DNA of 64,000 bases from Granulosicoccus sp036478565 (GCA_965224525.1 OZ245050.1:3038001-3102000), one strand, 5' to 3'; shown: positions 54,060-62,732, counted from the stretch's first letter. Numbers and translations: made by a program. Notes: a model not told the origin generated them from the letters alone.

Positions 54060-54135
54060 TGGCAGGCCAGGAGGGAATCGAACCCCCAACCTGCGGTTTT
54101 GGAGACCGCCGCTCTGCCAATTGAGCTACTGGCCT
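54060..54135 (-). tRNA. tRNA-Trp (anticodon CCA)
   Basis: A 76-base cloverleaf with encoded 3-prime CCA. Acceptor stem AGGCCAG, D arm with AGCTCAATTGGCAGAGC, anticodon loop CTCCAAA and the T loop GGTTCGATTCC all fit. Located between tuf copy 2 and secE as in Pseudomonas. Confidence 0.97.
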
Positions 54136-54186
54136 ATCCGGTCCACTTTTGCGAGGCCACTTTCTCACGGCCCCGCAGGTCGTACT

Positions 54187-54216
54187 TTCAGGGTTCGCCA
54201 AAGACGTGACCCTGAA
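54187..54216 (-). promoter_or_regulatory. Hairpin after tuf copy 2
   Basis: A perfect 8-bp inverted repeat TTCAGGGT/ACCCTGAA with a 14-base loop, six bases past the tuf stop. No U run, so read-through to tRNA-Trp and secE remains possible. Confidence 0.45.
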
Positions 54217-54222
54217 TCTTCT

Positions 54223-55413
54223 TTACTCGATTACCTTCGCAACAACACCGGCACCGACCGTACGGCCACCTTCGCGAATCGCAAAGCGCAGGCCATCCTC
54301 CATCGCTATCGGATTGATCAGCTCGACCACAATCTTCACGTTATCCCCCGGCATCACCATCTCCGTGCCCGAAGGCAGCTCTACCGCCCCCGTCACATCC
54401 GTTGTCCGGAAGTAGAACTGTGGTCGATAATTGTTGAAAAATGGCGTGTGTCGACCACCCTCATCCTTCCCCAATACGTAGATCTCTGCCTCGAACTTCG
54501 TGTGCGGCGTAATTGTACCCGGCTGACACAGCACCTGCCCGCGCTCAACCTCTTCGCGCTTCGTACCGCGCAGCAGCACACCCACGTTGTCACCCGCCTC
54601 ACCGCTGTCCAGTAACTTCCTGAACATCTCGACACCTGTCACCGTCGTCTTCTGGGTGTCTTTGATGCCAACGATTTCAATCTCTTCGCCAACCTTCACC
54701 ACGCCGCGCTCAATTCGCCCTGTCACCACCGTTCCACGACCCGATATCGAGAACACATCCTCTATCGGCATCAGAAATGGCTTGTCCACCGGGCGATCCG
54801 GCATCGGGATATACGTATCCAGCGCCTCGATCAGTCGATCAATTGACGGCCGGCCTATCTCCGAGGTATCTCCCTCTATCGCCTTCAGCGCTGAGCCGAT
54901 GATGATCGGGGTGTCATCTCCCGGAAATTCGTAGCTGTCCAGCAGCTCTCGCACTTCCATCTCCACCAGCTCCAGCAATTCTGCATCGTCCACCATGTCC
55001 GCCTTGTTCAGGTACACAACGATGTACGGCACGCCCACCTGACGCGCCAGCAGAATGTGCTCGCGAGTTTGTGGCATCGGGCCATCAGCCGCCGAACACA
55101 CCAGAATCGCGCCATCCATCTGCGCCGCTCCTGTGATCATGTTTTTCACATAATCCGCGTGTCCCGGGCAATCCACGTGTGCGTAGTGCCGGTTGTCTGA
55201 CTCGTACTCCACGTGTGCTGTCGCTATCGTGATGCCACGCGCCTTCTCTTCGGGTGCATTGTCGATCTGGTCGTAGGCTTTCGCCTCACCACCCATCTTC
55301 TCCGCCTGACAGATCGTCAGTGCCGCTGTCAGCGTCGTCTTACCGTGATCTACGTGGCCTATCGTGCCTACGTTGACATGCGGCTTCGTTCGTTCGAATT
55401 TTTCCTTGGACAT
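54223..55413 (-). CDS. tuf: Elongation factor Tu, copy 2
   Basis: EF-Tu, 396 residues, starting MSKEKFERTKPHVNVGTIGH at an ATG. The coding sequence is nearly identical to copy 1 at 26611-27801, while the flanks share nothing, so identity stops abruptly at the start codon and at the last codons. The second last residue is Val (Ile in copy 1). Located between tRNA-Thr and tRNA-Trp. A candidate own promoter is at 55440-55468, behind terminator-like hairpins. Confidence 0.98.
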   Translation of the reverse strand: MSKEKFERTKPHVNVGTIGHVDHGKTTLTAALTICQAEKMGGEAKAYDQIDNAPEEKARGITIATAHVEYESDNRHYAHVDCPGHADYVKNMITGAAQMDGAILVCSAADGPMPQTREHILLARQVGVPYIVVYLNKADMVDDAELLELVEMEVRELLDSYEFPGDDTPIIIGSALKAIEGDTSEIGRPSIDRLIEALDTYIPMPDRPVDKPFLMPIEDVFSISGRGTVVTGRIERGVVKVGEEIEIVGIKDTQKTTVTGVEMFRKLLDSGEAGDNVGVLLRGTKREEVERGQVLCQPGTITPHTKFEAEIYVLGKDEGGRHTPFFNNYRPQFYFRTTDVTGAVELPSGTEMVMPGDNVKIVVELINPIAMEDGLRFAIREGGRTVGAGVVAKVIE

Positions 55414-55439
55414 CAGGGCGCAGCCTCTAACCGAATAAA

Positions 55440-55468
55440 ATTATCAAAAAAGTCATCGTCGCAAACAA
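55440..55468 (-). promoter_or_regulatory. Candidate own promoter of tuf copy 2
   Basis: On the leftward strand TTGTTT (55463-55468), 17-base spacer, GATAAT (55440-55445), four and five matches to consensus. It lies between the terminator at 55467-55488 and the tuf start. Confidence 0.5.
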
Positions 55469-55488
55469 AAAACCGCGCGACGCCGCGG
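55467..55488 (-). terminator. Terminator-like hairpin between tRNA-Thr and tuf copy 2
   Basis: CCGCG pairs with CGCGG around a six-base loop and is followed by six U on the leftward strand. Together with the stem at 55498-55525 it would reduce read-through from the tRNA genes into tuf. Confidence 0.6.
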
Positions 55489-55497
55489 CAATCCAAC

Positions 55498-55525
55498 AAA
55501 AGGTCTCGCCAAAAAACTCGAGACC
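55498..55525 (-). terminator. First terminator-like hairpin after tRNA-Thr
   Basis: A perfect 7-bp stem GGTCTCG/CGAGACC with a ten-base loop, followed by UUUUGUU on the leftward strand, 10 bases past the tRNA-Thr end. May also help 3-prime processing of the tRNA. Confidence 0.55.
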
Positions 55526-55534
55526 AGAAAACTC

Positions 55535-55610
<76 letters not shown>

Positions 55611-55639
55611 ATCATATTGCACATTTTCGCACTGTCTTG

Positions 55640-55713
<74 letters not shown>

Positions 55714-55801
55714 CTGTTCAAGACTCCTAACAGCCGTCAAGCAACTCCTCACCTCATTTAAGAGCTACCAGAGGCAGCACATCCAACAACTGGCTTACCC
55801 A

Positions 55802-55886
55802 TGGTGGAGGGAGGAGGATTCGAACCTCCGAAGGCTGAGCCAGCAGATTTACAGTCTGCCCCCTTTGACCGCTCGGGAATCCCTCC
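55802..55886 (-). tRNA. tRNA-Tyr (anticodon GTA)
   Basis: 85 bases with encoded CCA and a long variable arm (GGCTCAGCCTTCGGA region), as class II tRNA-Tyr requires. Anticodon loop ACTGTAAAT. First gene of the tRNA-tuf operon, 17 bases from the -10 box. Confidence 0.97.
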
Positions 55887-55903
55887 AGACAAGCAAGCCG
55901 ATC

Positions 55904-55932
55904 ATTATCGGGTGCGTAGGGCAAGCTGTCAA
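55904..55932 (-). promoter_or_regulatory. Near-consensus sigma70 promoter of tRNA-Tyr-Gly-Thr-tuf
   Basis: On the leftward strand TTGACA (55927-55932), a 17-base spacer and GATAAT (55904-55909). Only one base differs from consensus. The mature tRNA-Tyr begins 18 bases after the -10, so the primary transcript has a very short leader. Confidence 0.9.
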
Positions 55933-56132
55933 CAATGTCTGGCCGGTTTGAGGGTCTTTATTATGCTCTCAGCGTATTTAACGCGACATATATATGACAC
56001 CCGATGCGCGTTTACCGGAAATTCGGTAAAAACAAGATGGATTACACCTGCGTCACGCCGCGAGCAGCAGTGAACACACCACTGGTTGATGCCGAATTGA
56101 TCGGCCCTTCGGCCGATGACTGCTGCTCCCTA
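55933..56132. other. Gene-free DNA next to the tRNA operon promoter
   Basis: No supported gene. It contains a perfect 7-bp hairpin ATCGGCC/GGCCGAT (56100-56117) with a CTTC loop, directly beside the IS200-like remnant, possibly a leftover of that element's end hairpin. Confidence 0.4.
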
Positions 56133-56364
56133 CAATACATCGAGATCTTCATCAGTCTAGGAGGGCTTTTGAAGATGGATATGGCCCCTATTAATTGCCC
56201 CGACCTCGATCACCATTCCCTGGCTTCTAGCGATTTCTCGCAACAACTGGCGAGTTCGCAGACCAACATCCCCTCCAAGCACCTTATACCGGTATTTTCT
56301 CGTCCACACGATGTGGTACTTCAGATCCCAGGCTGGTATGCGAACCGCGTTTGTAGCTCTTCAT
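56133..56364 (-). pseudogene. Remnant of an IS200-type transposase (TnpA, Y1 HUH family)
   Basis: Read leftward from an ATG at 56364: MKSYKRGSHTS, then after a frameshift WDLKYHIVWTRKYRYKVLGG, DVGLRTRQLLREIARSQGMV, IEVGAINRGHIH, then another shift into FKSPPRLMKISMY. This matches the first two thirds of IS200 TnpA, including the HxH of the HUH site. The end with the catalytic tyrosine is missing. At least two frameshifts and a truncation make it non-functional. The family call is from the pattern of residues seen, without a database search. Confidence 0.75.
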
Positions 56365-56985
56365 TCCAACAGACTACTCACTACACTCCGACACAGTATT
56401 GCCCGCCGCCTAAAGACATGGGGATTACGGATCCCCTATCGTGGACCCTAAAGCGAACCCGTGCGGCATTTAGCGCCCAGCAGGAAATCTGGCTTATCAA
56501 TCCACCGCAGTCCGTCATTGTGGGCACTCGAGCCTGGCATCCGGCAAGGCCACAACGGATGCATGCCCCGGATCCTGGATCGCGATCAACGTGCAACGAG
56601 CCGATGAAAACTGCTTTTACAGTTGAGCGCAAAAGCACTGGCGAAAATTGTTAAAGATACCTGTGTATTGAACAGAATAAAGCGTGCTGTCTTCTACAGA
56701 GCTCAGTAGTTGTCATGCGCCTCTGGTCACATGTCACTAGAAAAACGGCTTTCATATTTCAGGAAGCATTGCATGATTTAAGTTTGCCTGACAACTGCAT
56801 ACATCCTCTATATCGCTGTTGCAAAATTGAACAGACTATCTGGTTACCGACAACATACCTACCGACTGACGGAACATGTGCAAGCACGTACCAAGCTCGC
56901 GCATCGATGAAAGACCACCGTCGTTAGGTTATACAATTACCAGCATCCATATCTAACGTCTAGGAGCCTTCCCGAAGTGTAAATT

Positions 56986-57007
56986 ACAAGCGCGTAAAAC
57001 CGCTTGT
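56986..57007 (+). promoter_or_regulatory. Inverted repeat upstream of the DegT gene
   Basis: ACAAGCG (56986-56992) and CGCTTGT (57001-57007) separated by eight bases, a perfect 7-bp dyad 60 bases before the start codon. Could bind a dimeric regulator. Confidence 0.35.
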
Positions 57008-57023
57008 GTAAAAAGCACTGAAA

Positions 57024-57049
57024 GTTAACAGTTAAAACAGTTAACTGTT
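57024..57049 (+). promoter_or_regulatory. Double GTTAAC palindromes upstream of the DegT gene
   Basis: Two AGTTAAC cores 16 bases apart (57024-57029 and 57040-57045); the second is within a perfect 14-base palindrome AACAGTTAACTGTT (57036-57049), and AACAGTT is also present at 57027-57033. Operator-like arrangement 19 bases before the start codon. Confidence 0.4.
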
Positions 57050-57067
57050 TCTTCGAGAGCAACGCTG

Positions 57068-58348
57068 ATGTCGGCTTCCACCGCAGTCAAGGTTAAAACT
57101 GCTTCTGACAGTACAACTAATTACACTAACTCATTGCCTGCCATCCTCGGGGGGCAACCGGCGTTTACCGATATTCAGCCGGTCGGCAAGCCGAACATGC
57201 CTGATCGTCAGGCTTTCTTGTCCCGCATGGAAAGCGTTCTCGACAGTGCCCGACTGACTAACTTTGGTCCGTTGGTTCAGGAGTTTGAAAAAAAGGTAGC
57301 AAGGCACGCCGGTACCCGACACTGCATCGCTACTTGCAACGCGACAACAGGGCTGGAGCTGGCAATCAATGCGCTGGGTATGCAAGGTGATGTCATTGTC
57401 CCTTCGTTCACTTTTGTCGCTACCGTTCACGCACTGTGGCGACAGGGTGTGCAGCCAATATTCTGTGATGTTGATCCGCAAACGCATTGCCTCGACCCGG
57501 CCAGTGTGGAAGCAGCTATTACTTCCCGTACAAGCGGCATACTGGCGGTGCACATGTGGGGCAACAGTGCCGCAACGGCCGCTATTCGGAACATAGCCCA
57601 TCGTCATGGCATCAAGTTGCTGTTTGATGCCGCTCATGCATTTGGCTGTGCTTCTGGTGGCAGCCCGATTGGCAGTTCAGGCGACGCCGAGGTATTCAGC
57701 TTTCACGCTACTAAATTCGTGCATGCTTTTGAAGGTGGCGCCATCGTGACCGACAATAGTCAGTTGGCCGATAAGCTGCGGCTGATGACCAATTTCGGAT
57801 TTGCTGATGAAGACGTGGTGCTGCATCTTGGCATGAACGGAAAAATGAGTGAAGCTTCAGCGGCAATGGGTCTTACCTCGCTGGAGGCGATGAGCACAAT
57901 TGTTGATCACAACCGCCGCAACTATCAGGCCTTTGCAAAAGGTCTGGCAGCGATTCAAGGTGTTAATCTAATGTCTCGAAGTTTGAGGGAACCGCATAAC
58001 TATCACTATATCGTTACTGAAATTGACGCCAGTGTGGCAGGCTTGAACCGCGACGAACTGGTCGCAGCGTTACGACTCGAGAACGTTCTTGCTCGCCGCT
58101 ATTTTTACCCGGGATGCCATCGCATGGAGCCGTATGCCAGCTTGTTTCCCCGGGCTGGACAATCACTACCGCTTACCGAGCAGATTGCTGAGCGAGTGAT
58201 GATTCTGCCTACCGGGTTGGCGATGAGTAAGGACGATGTAGCATTGCTGACTTCTCGTATTGCCACACTGGTTAGCCACGCCAGCGCCGTAAGAAAAGCG
58301 TTGTCGCTAAGCAACGACCCACGCATACCATCGTTTCTCAATCGCTGA
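57068..58348 (+). CDS. DegT/DnrJ/EryC1/StrS-type sugar aminotransferase
   Basis: 426 residues, a PLP enzyme that aminates keto-sugar nucleotides (or acts as a related dehydratase). Seen are LTNFGPLVQEFEKKVARHAG, CNATTGLELAINALG, VPSFTFVATVHALWRQGVQP, Asp187 in LLFDAAHAFG and the PLP lysine Lys216 in SFHATKFVHAFEGGAI. Because the lysine is present it is an aminotransferase type. The N-terminal 25 residues are extra. It starts a four-gene plus-strand set (with PhyH, acyltransferase and GT2) of likely surface-glycan synthesis. Confidence 0.9.
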   Translation: MSASTAVKVKTASDSTTNYTNSLPAILGGQPAFTDIQPVGKPNMPDRQAFLSRMESVLDSARLTNFGPLVQEFEKKVARHAGTRHCIATCNATTGLELAINALGMQGDVIVPSFTFVATVHALWRQGVQPIFCDVDPQTHCLDPASVEAAITSRTSGILAVHMWGNSAATAAIRNIAHRHGIKLLFDAAHAFGCASGGSPIGSSGDAEVFSFHATKFVHAFEGGAIVTDNSQLADKLRLMTNFGFADEDVVLHLGMNGKMSEASAAMGLTSLEAMSTIVDHNRRNYQAFAKGLAAIQGVNLMSRSLREPHNYHYIVTEIDASVAGLNRDELVAALRLENVLARRYFYPGCHRMEPYASLFPRAGQSLPLTEQIAERVMILPTGLAMSKDDVALLTSRIATLVSHASAVRKALSLSNDPRIPSFLNR

Positions 58349-58363
58349 TTTCGGTGAGCCACC

Positions 58364-59254
58364 ATGCATAAGACGCAGCCGATTGACTCAGCCAGTTTGC
58401 CGACTCCTGCTGATGTATGCAAGTACGAGGAGCATGGCTGGTTTATCACACCAGACATTATTCCTCATGCGTTGTTGGACAGTGTCCGGTCCGCGATCCA
58501 GGCACACCACAAGGGTCAACGCGACCGGCAATTACCAGGGCCCGCCCGGTTCACTGACTGGCAACCGGGCGATGGTAATGGTGTCCGCAACAGCGAGTTT
58601 TGTTCCTTGCAAAATGACGGTGTTCGCGAGTTGGTCATGCTGCCGATTATTGGCGCAATTGCCGCTAGACTGGCCCGTTGCCAGAGCATCAGATTGTTTG
58701 ATGATCAGGCAATTCACAAACCGTCCGAAACGGGTAGCAACGCCACAGCAGTCGGCTGGCATACCGACCACTCGTATTGGTCTACCTGCTCATCGTATCG
58801 GATGCTGACCGCCTGGATTCCACTGCAGGACGCCACTGTAGAGAACGGTACGCTGTATATCGTTGACGGTAGCCACCGCTGGCCGGAGTCTGAACATGTC
58901 CGCGGATTCAATGATCCGGATCTCGAGACTCTTGAGCGACGCCTTGGCCGAACAGTGCCGACATCACAGGTGCTACCAATACAGATGAGCAGAGGCCAGG
59001 TCAGTTTTCACCATATGCGAACCTTGCACGCCAGCGCACCCAATATCGCCAGTCATGACCGTTATGCGCTGGCGGTGCATATGCAGGATGACAACAATCG
59101 CTATCGCGCCTTCAGCACTTCAGACGGTGTAGCCATTGTGCTACCGCATGACCTGCTTTGCCGCCATGACAGAAACGGGATACCGGACTACTCGGACCCC
59201 GAAATTTTCCCGGAAATATGGCCAGCAGAATCTCAGGCTGGCAATGCAGCATGA
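58364..59254 (+). CDS. Phytanoyl-CoA dioxygenase (PhyH) family oxygenase
   Basis: 296 residues, an Fe(II)/2-oxoglutarate oxygenase fold. Metal ligands appear as His133 and Asp135 in GWHTDHSYW and the distal His222 in RTLHASAPN; the Arg of the 2-oxoglutarate site is probably in ASHDRYALAVHMQ. The ribosome-binding sequence GGTGAG precedes the ATG by five bases. The substrate is unknown; beside a sugar aminotransferase it may hydroxylate a sugar, acyl group or other building block. That link is inference. Confidence 0.88.
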   Translation: MHKTQPIDSASLPTPADVCKYEEHGWFITPDIIPHALLDSVRSAIQAHHKGQRDRQLPGPARFTDWQPGDGNGVRNSEFCSLQNDGVRELVMLPIIGAIAARLARCQSIRLFDDQAIHKPSETGSNATAVGWHTDHSYWSTCSSYRMLTAWIPLQDATVENGTLYIVDGSHRWPESEHVRGFNDPDLETLERRLGRTVPTSQVLPIQMSRGQVSFHHMRTLHASAPNIASHDRYALAVHMQDDNNRYRAFSTSDGVAIVLPHDLLCRHDRNGIPDYSDPEIFPEIWPAESQAGNAA

Positions 59255-59288
59255 AAAACGATTTTAACAATCAGCCGGCCCGGCACAT

Positions 59289-60473
59289 ATGAATTCCACC
59301 TTGACATCCCGAGCAGTCGGCACAATTACACATAGCGTATCTGCCGTTACTCGTGTGCTGCAAGCGGATGACCCGGAATGGGACGCCTGGCTGGACCGGA
59401 CGCCGCACGATATCTACCATCGAGCGGCCTACCACCAGCTCGCCGAACAATCCGGAGAAGGCAAGGCGCAAATGATAGTGCATGGAAATGTCGAAAAGTT
59501 TGTCGCATGGCCCTACATGACCAGCCGGATTACCGGAAACTATACTGATGCCAGTTCTGTGTATGGCTATACGGGGCCGATTGGATCGGGTCTTGCCGAT
59601 AACTCCTTCCTTCTTCACGCATGGACCGCTATGCGAGCAGTTTGGTCAGAACAGCAACTGGTTGCATTGTTTACCCGGTTTCATCCAGTATTGAAAAATT
59701 ACCGGTATTGCAATAGTCTACAAGGATCAGGTTGTCCGTCGGGTGGCGAACTATACCGGCCAGGTCGTAGCGTATCAATCAGCTTGCTACCCGACCATGA
59801 TGAAAGACGCCGCAGCTATCGAAAAGCATTACGCCAGGAAATACAGTCAGCGGAACGTTCTGGCCTGGTAGTTGAATTGGACAACGATTGGTCGCACTTC
59901 AAAACCTTCGCCCACTTCTATCGACTGACAATGGAGAAAAACCGGGCATCCGATCGTTATCTATTCACGGATGAGTACTTTTCCTCACTAAGGAACGCGC
60001 TTGGCGACAACGGACACCTTGCCGTTGCCTCGGTAGAGGGGGAAGCCGCTGCAATTATGCTCTTTACCGTATGCGGCGAAATTGCGCAGGCGCATTTGAC
60101 TGGCGTGAACCCCGAATTCAATGCCATGTCGCCGCTCAAGTGCTTGATAGATGGAACAGCCGGGTTTGCAAAAACATTTGGGGCAAAACTGTTGCATCTG
60201 GGTGCTGGTCGTGGCGGTTTTGAAGACTCTCTGTTCACATTCAAGAGTCGATTCTCACCAGTACGACATGACTTCATTCTCGGTCGATGGATTCTTGACA
60301 GTGAGAAATATGACAGCCTGACGACTATGCACAACAGTAATAAAAATAATACCAATACATTCAACCCGGTCGGCGGAACACACTCAAAAACCGGTGATGA
60401 CCCCGACAATGACAAAAAAGATTTCTTCCCCGCTTACCGCAGGCCAGTCGTCCAAGAAACCGCCATACCATGA
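59289..60473 (+). CDS. GNAT/FemAB-like acyltransferase
   Basis: 394 residues. The second half has the GNAT pattern seen in FemAB and BioF2-like proteins: RRRSYRKALRQEIQSAERSG, FAHFYRLTMEKNRASDRYLF and AEAAAIMLFTVCGEIAQAHL-like text (here EGEAAAIMLFTVCGEIAQAH), then MSPLKCLIDGTAGFAKTFGA. The C-terminal 55 residues are polar and Asn/Asp-rich. It probably transfers an acyl or aminoacyl group to an amino sugar, perhaps the product of the DegT enzyme. Overlaps the GT2 gene by four bases (ATGA). Confidence 0.75.
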   Translation: MNSTLTSRAVGTITHSVSAVTRVLQADDPEWDAWLDRTPHDIYHRAAYHQLAEQSGEGKAQMIVHGNVEKFVAWPYMTSRITGNYTDASSVYGYTGPIGSGLADNSFLLHAWTAMRAVWSEQQLVALFTRFHPVLKNYRYCNSLQGSGCPSGGELYRPGRSVSISLLPDHDERRRSYRKALRQEIQSAERSGLVVELDNDWSHFKTFAHFYRLTMEKNRASDRYLFTDEYFSSLRNALGDNGHLAVASVEGEAAAIMLFTVCGEIAQAHLTGVNPEFNAMSPLKCLIDGTAGFAKTFGAKLLHLGAGRGGFEDSLFTFKSRFSPVRHDFILGRWILDSEKYDSLTTMHNSNKNNTNTFNPVGGTHSKTGDDPDNDKKDFFPAYRRPVVQETAIP

Positions 60474-61327
60474 ACTTAAAGCTGAGCGTTTCAATCGTTA
60501 CCTTTCAGGAAGTAGCGTATATTCGTCAAGCGCTGGATAGCGTGCTTCAACAGCAGACTGAATTTCCATTCGACATTATCGTCGGCGACGACGCATCCAC
60601 AGACGGTACCCGTAAAGTTCTACAGGAAATTCTGCAGCAGCACCCCAAAAAAATACAACTGCTACTACCCGACAATAACCACGGCGATTCTGGTTTGTCG
60701 AATTTCATGGCAACGCTTGACGCAAGCAAGAGTGAATACGTAGCTTTTCTCGATGGCGATGACTACTGGACCGACCCCGACAAATTGCAACGCCAGGTTG
60801 ATTTTCTGGATGAGCACCGTGAATGTGCATTGTGTTGCCACCGGGTAAAGCACCTCAGTGACGACGGCTTCATCGAGTTATCGGTCAATCCCGCTACCAG
60901 AAAAGAGGTCTATGATGTTGGTGCACTGTTAATGCAAAATTTCGCACCAAAAATTTCCACCGTAGTCAGACGCAGTGCAATCAGACAGTTACCACTGTGG
61001 TATAGAACAACAAAGATCGCATCAGCAGACTGGGTATTCAATATCCTGGCAGGCCGATGCGGTAAAATCGGCTTTATCGACACACCAATGGCTGTTCACC
61101 GGAAGCGTGACAATGGCTTGTCGGCAGCCTATGGTGCGGAGAAAATGTTGTCGGATAAATTGAAAGCTATAAACGAACTTCGCCCCTATTTTCCGCATCA
61201 CAACCGCGCGCTTGAACGAGCCGAGCACCTGTTACGCTGGAAACTGCGTGTGGCGCGATTTGGACCGGTCGCCTACCAGGCAGTGCGGCGACTGTACGCT
61301 ATCCCCCGCACCCGTTTCCGAGTGTAG
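60470..61327 (+). CDS. Family 2 glycosyltransferase
   Basis: 285 residues with the GT-A fold. LSVSIVTFQEVAYIRQALDS at the start, VGDDASTDGTRKVLQEI (about 38-54) for nucleotide-sugar binding and the DxD-type metal motif in AFLDGDDYWTDPDKLQRQVD (about 92-111). The C-terminal region, with HRKRDNGLSA, is like rhamnosyl/glucosyl transferases of O-antigen or exopolysaccharide loci. The last gene of the plus-strand set, translationally coupled to the acyltransferase. Confidence 0.92.
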   Translation: MNLKLSVSIVTFQEVAYIRQALDSVLQQQTEFPFDIIVGDDASTDGTRKVLQEILQQHPKKIQLLLPDNNHGDSGLSNFMATLDASKSEYVAFLDGDDYWTDPDKLQRQVDFLDEHRECALCCHRVKHLSDDGFIELSVNPATRKEVYDVGALLMQNFAPKISTVVRRSAIRQLPLWYRTTKIASADWVFNILAGRCGKIGFIDTPMAVHRKRDNGLSAAYGAEKMLSDKLKAINELRPYFPHHNRALERAEHLLRWKLRVARFGPVAYQAVRRLYAIPRTRFRV

Positions 61328-61398
61328 CGAAATGCACTACTGGCTATGTCTTGCGCATTACAGGGCATACCGGATTGATGGCCGAGGTGCATGCACTC

Positions 61399-62724
61399 TT
61401 AAGACATCACGAATTTTCCTGTTATATACAGCAAACCCAGCGCCGCAAGCTGCAACACGCCCGGCCGTAACAGTTTCCATATTGGGGCCTCGATTCTTTG
61501 CATGAGGTAAACCCCGTATAGTAAACTGGCAATACCAAGCGTATAAAAATAGGCGGCAACCGCTTGATAGGCAGTGCCGTTAATGGCAAACCAAAGCAAA
61601 GCAAGGGAAGACAACGTGGTAGACAATATCTCAAACCACAAAGCCAGCTTCTGCCACTCTGCAACGTAATTTATCGCAGCCATTGGCGAGAACACCAAAC
61701 GAACCACAACATAAGGCGCCAGCACTTGTAAATAACGCCCCGCCTCACGCCACTCGGCGCCGAGAATACGCTCACATATATCCGGCGCATAAAAGGCAAG
61801 CAATACCGCAGGAACAATGGACACCCATTGTAAGCCTTGAATTTGCCTGACCAGAATTTCACCCAGATCAACCATATTTTTCTGTTCAGCCATATCCGCA
61901 TGATTGACCTGGGTGATTGCGCGACCAACGATGGATGTTGGAATTAAACCAATCCTGCGTGCCAGAAAAAAATATCCGGCCTCAAGATTTCCAAAAAACG
62001 AAGCAAGAAAGAACAAGGGAAACGCTTGCGACAGCTCGTACAAACCTGTAGACCAGGAGGTGAACATCGGAAATTTTCGATATCTGACTATCAAGGCTTT
62101 TAGCAAGCGGCCGGTATGTGTGCGGTACGCAAATATTCTGCGGTCTACTCGCCCCAGTAAAAACACACAGCTGATTGCCAATGCCAGCGGATAGGCGGTT
62201 ATCAAAATCAGAATTTTTCCACTAATGAAATACCCAAACAACTGCAATATGGCAAGCGCAATGGCGTTAGTTACACGAGCCCGTGCAATTGTGGAAAAAT
62301 CCTTTTTTCTTATAAACCAGAAAACCAATGACTCATTTAAGACGAACAACACAACGCTTGCACCGAGGACCAGCAAATATTCCTGCAGAACATGAATATC
62401 GGAAATAAAATCCAGGTAGTAAACAGCGATCGTGTATGCCGATCCAGCAATGATCAACATTGCCAAGCTCAACAGGAAGGTCAGCAACACAAGATGAATT
62501 GCAGTTTCGTCAAGAGCAGGCAACGGTATTGCAAGTTCGTACCGCAGACCGGCAAAGCGGCATAAAATCAGAACCATTGCCGTAAACAAGGCAAACACCC
62601 CAAGCTCCTCAACGGTATATATACGCGTCAGTACAGGTGTGGCGAATACAAAAACCAGCTGCGCCAGCACAGTACCCTTTACCAGGGACAGAATGCTGGA
62701 CAGCCTGGGCCTGCTCTGCCCCAT
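61399..62724 (-). CDS. Wzx-type polysaccharide flippase (MOP superfamily)
   Basis: 441 residues from the ATG at 62724; a TTG at 62742 would overlap the upstream gene. Twelve or so hydrophobic segments, with TVLAQLVFVFATPVLTRIYT near the start, which is the classic oligosaccharide-flippase opening, and GNLEAGYFFLARRIGLIPTS in the middle. It moves lipid-linked glycan repeat units across the inner membrane. Downstream of the sulfotransferase by eight bases. Confidence 0.88.
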   Translation of the reverse strand: MGQSRPRLSSILSLVKGTVLAQLVFVFATPVLTRIYTVEELGVFALFTAMVLILCRFAGLRYELAIPLPALDETAIHLVLLTFLLSLAMLIIAGSAYTIAVYYLDFISDIHVLQEYLLVLGASVVLFVLNESLVFWFIRKKDFSTIARARVTNAIALAILQLFGYFISGKILILITAYPLALAISCVFLLGRVDRRIFAYRTHTGRLLKALIVRYRKFPMFTSWSTGLYELSQAFPLFFLASFFGNLEAGYFFLARRIGLIPTSIVGRAITQVNHADMAEQKNMVDLGEILVRQIQGLQWVSIVPAVLLAFYAPDICERILGAEWREAGRYLQVLAPYVVVRLVFSPMAAINYVAEWQKLALWFEILSTTLSSLALLWFAINGTAYQAVAAYFYTLGIASLLYGVYLMQRIEAPIWKLLRPGVLQLAALGLLYITGKFVMS

Positions 62725-62732
62725 GAATGCTA

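Larger units (their letters stand above)
56365..57067. other. Gene-free DNA between the transposase remnant and the glycan locus
   Basis: Open frames here (plus strand 56004-56654 and 56715-56927) have no recognisable product and atypical composition, and one runs antisense through the transposase remnant, so they are not called genes. The right end carries two inverted repeats (56986-57007 and 57024-57049) upstream of the DegT gene. The rest looks like decayed mobile or imported DNA. Confidence 0.5.

Noticed and set aside
54149..54415. Plus-strand frames repeated at 26210-26803 and 54022-54615
   Set aside because: They are antisense readings of the two identical tuf genes, so their similarity is not evidence of a gene.
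56004..56654. 216-codon plus-strand open frame between the tRNA operon and the DegT gene
   Set aside because: It runs antisense through the recognisable IS200 transposase remnant, has no recognisable domain and has unusual composition.
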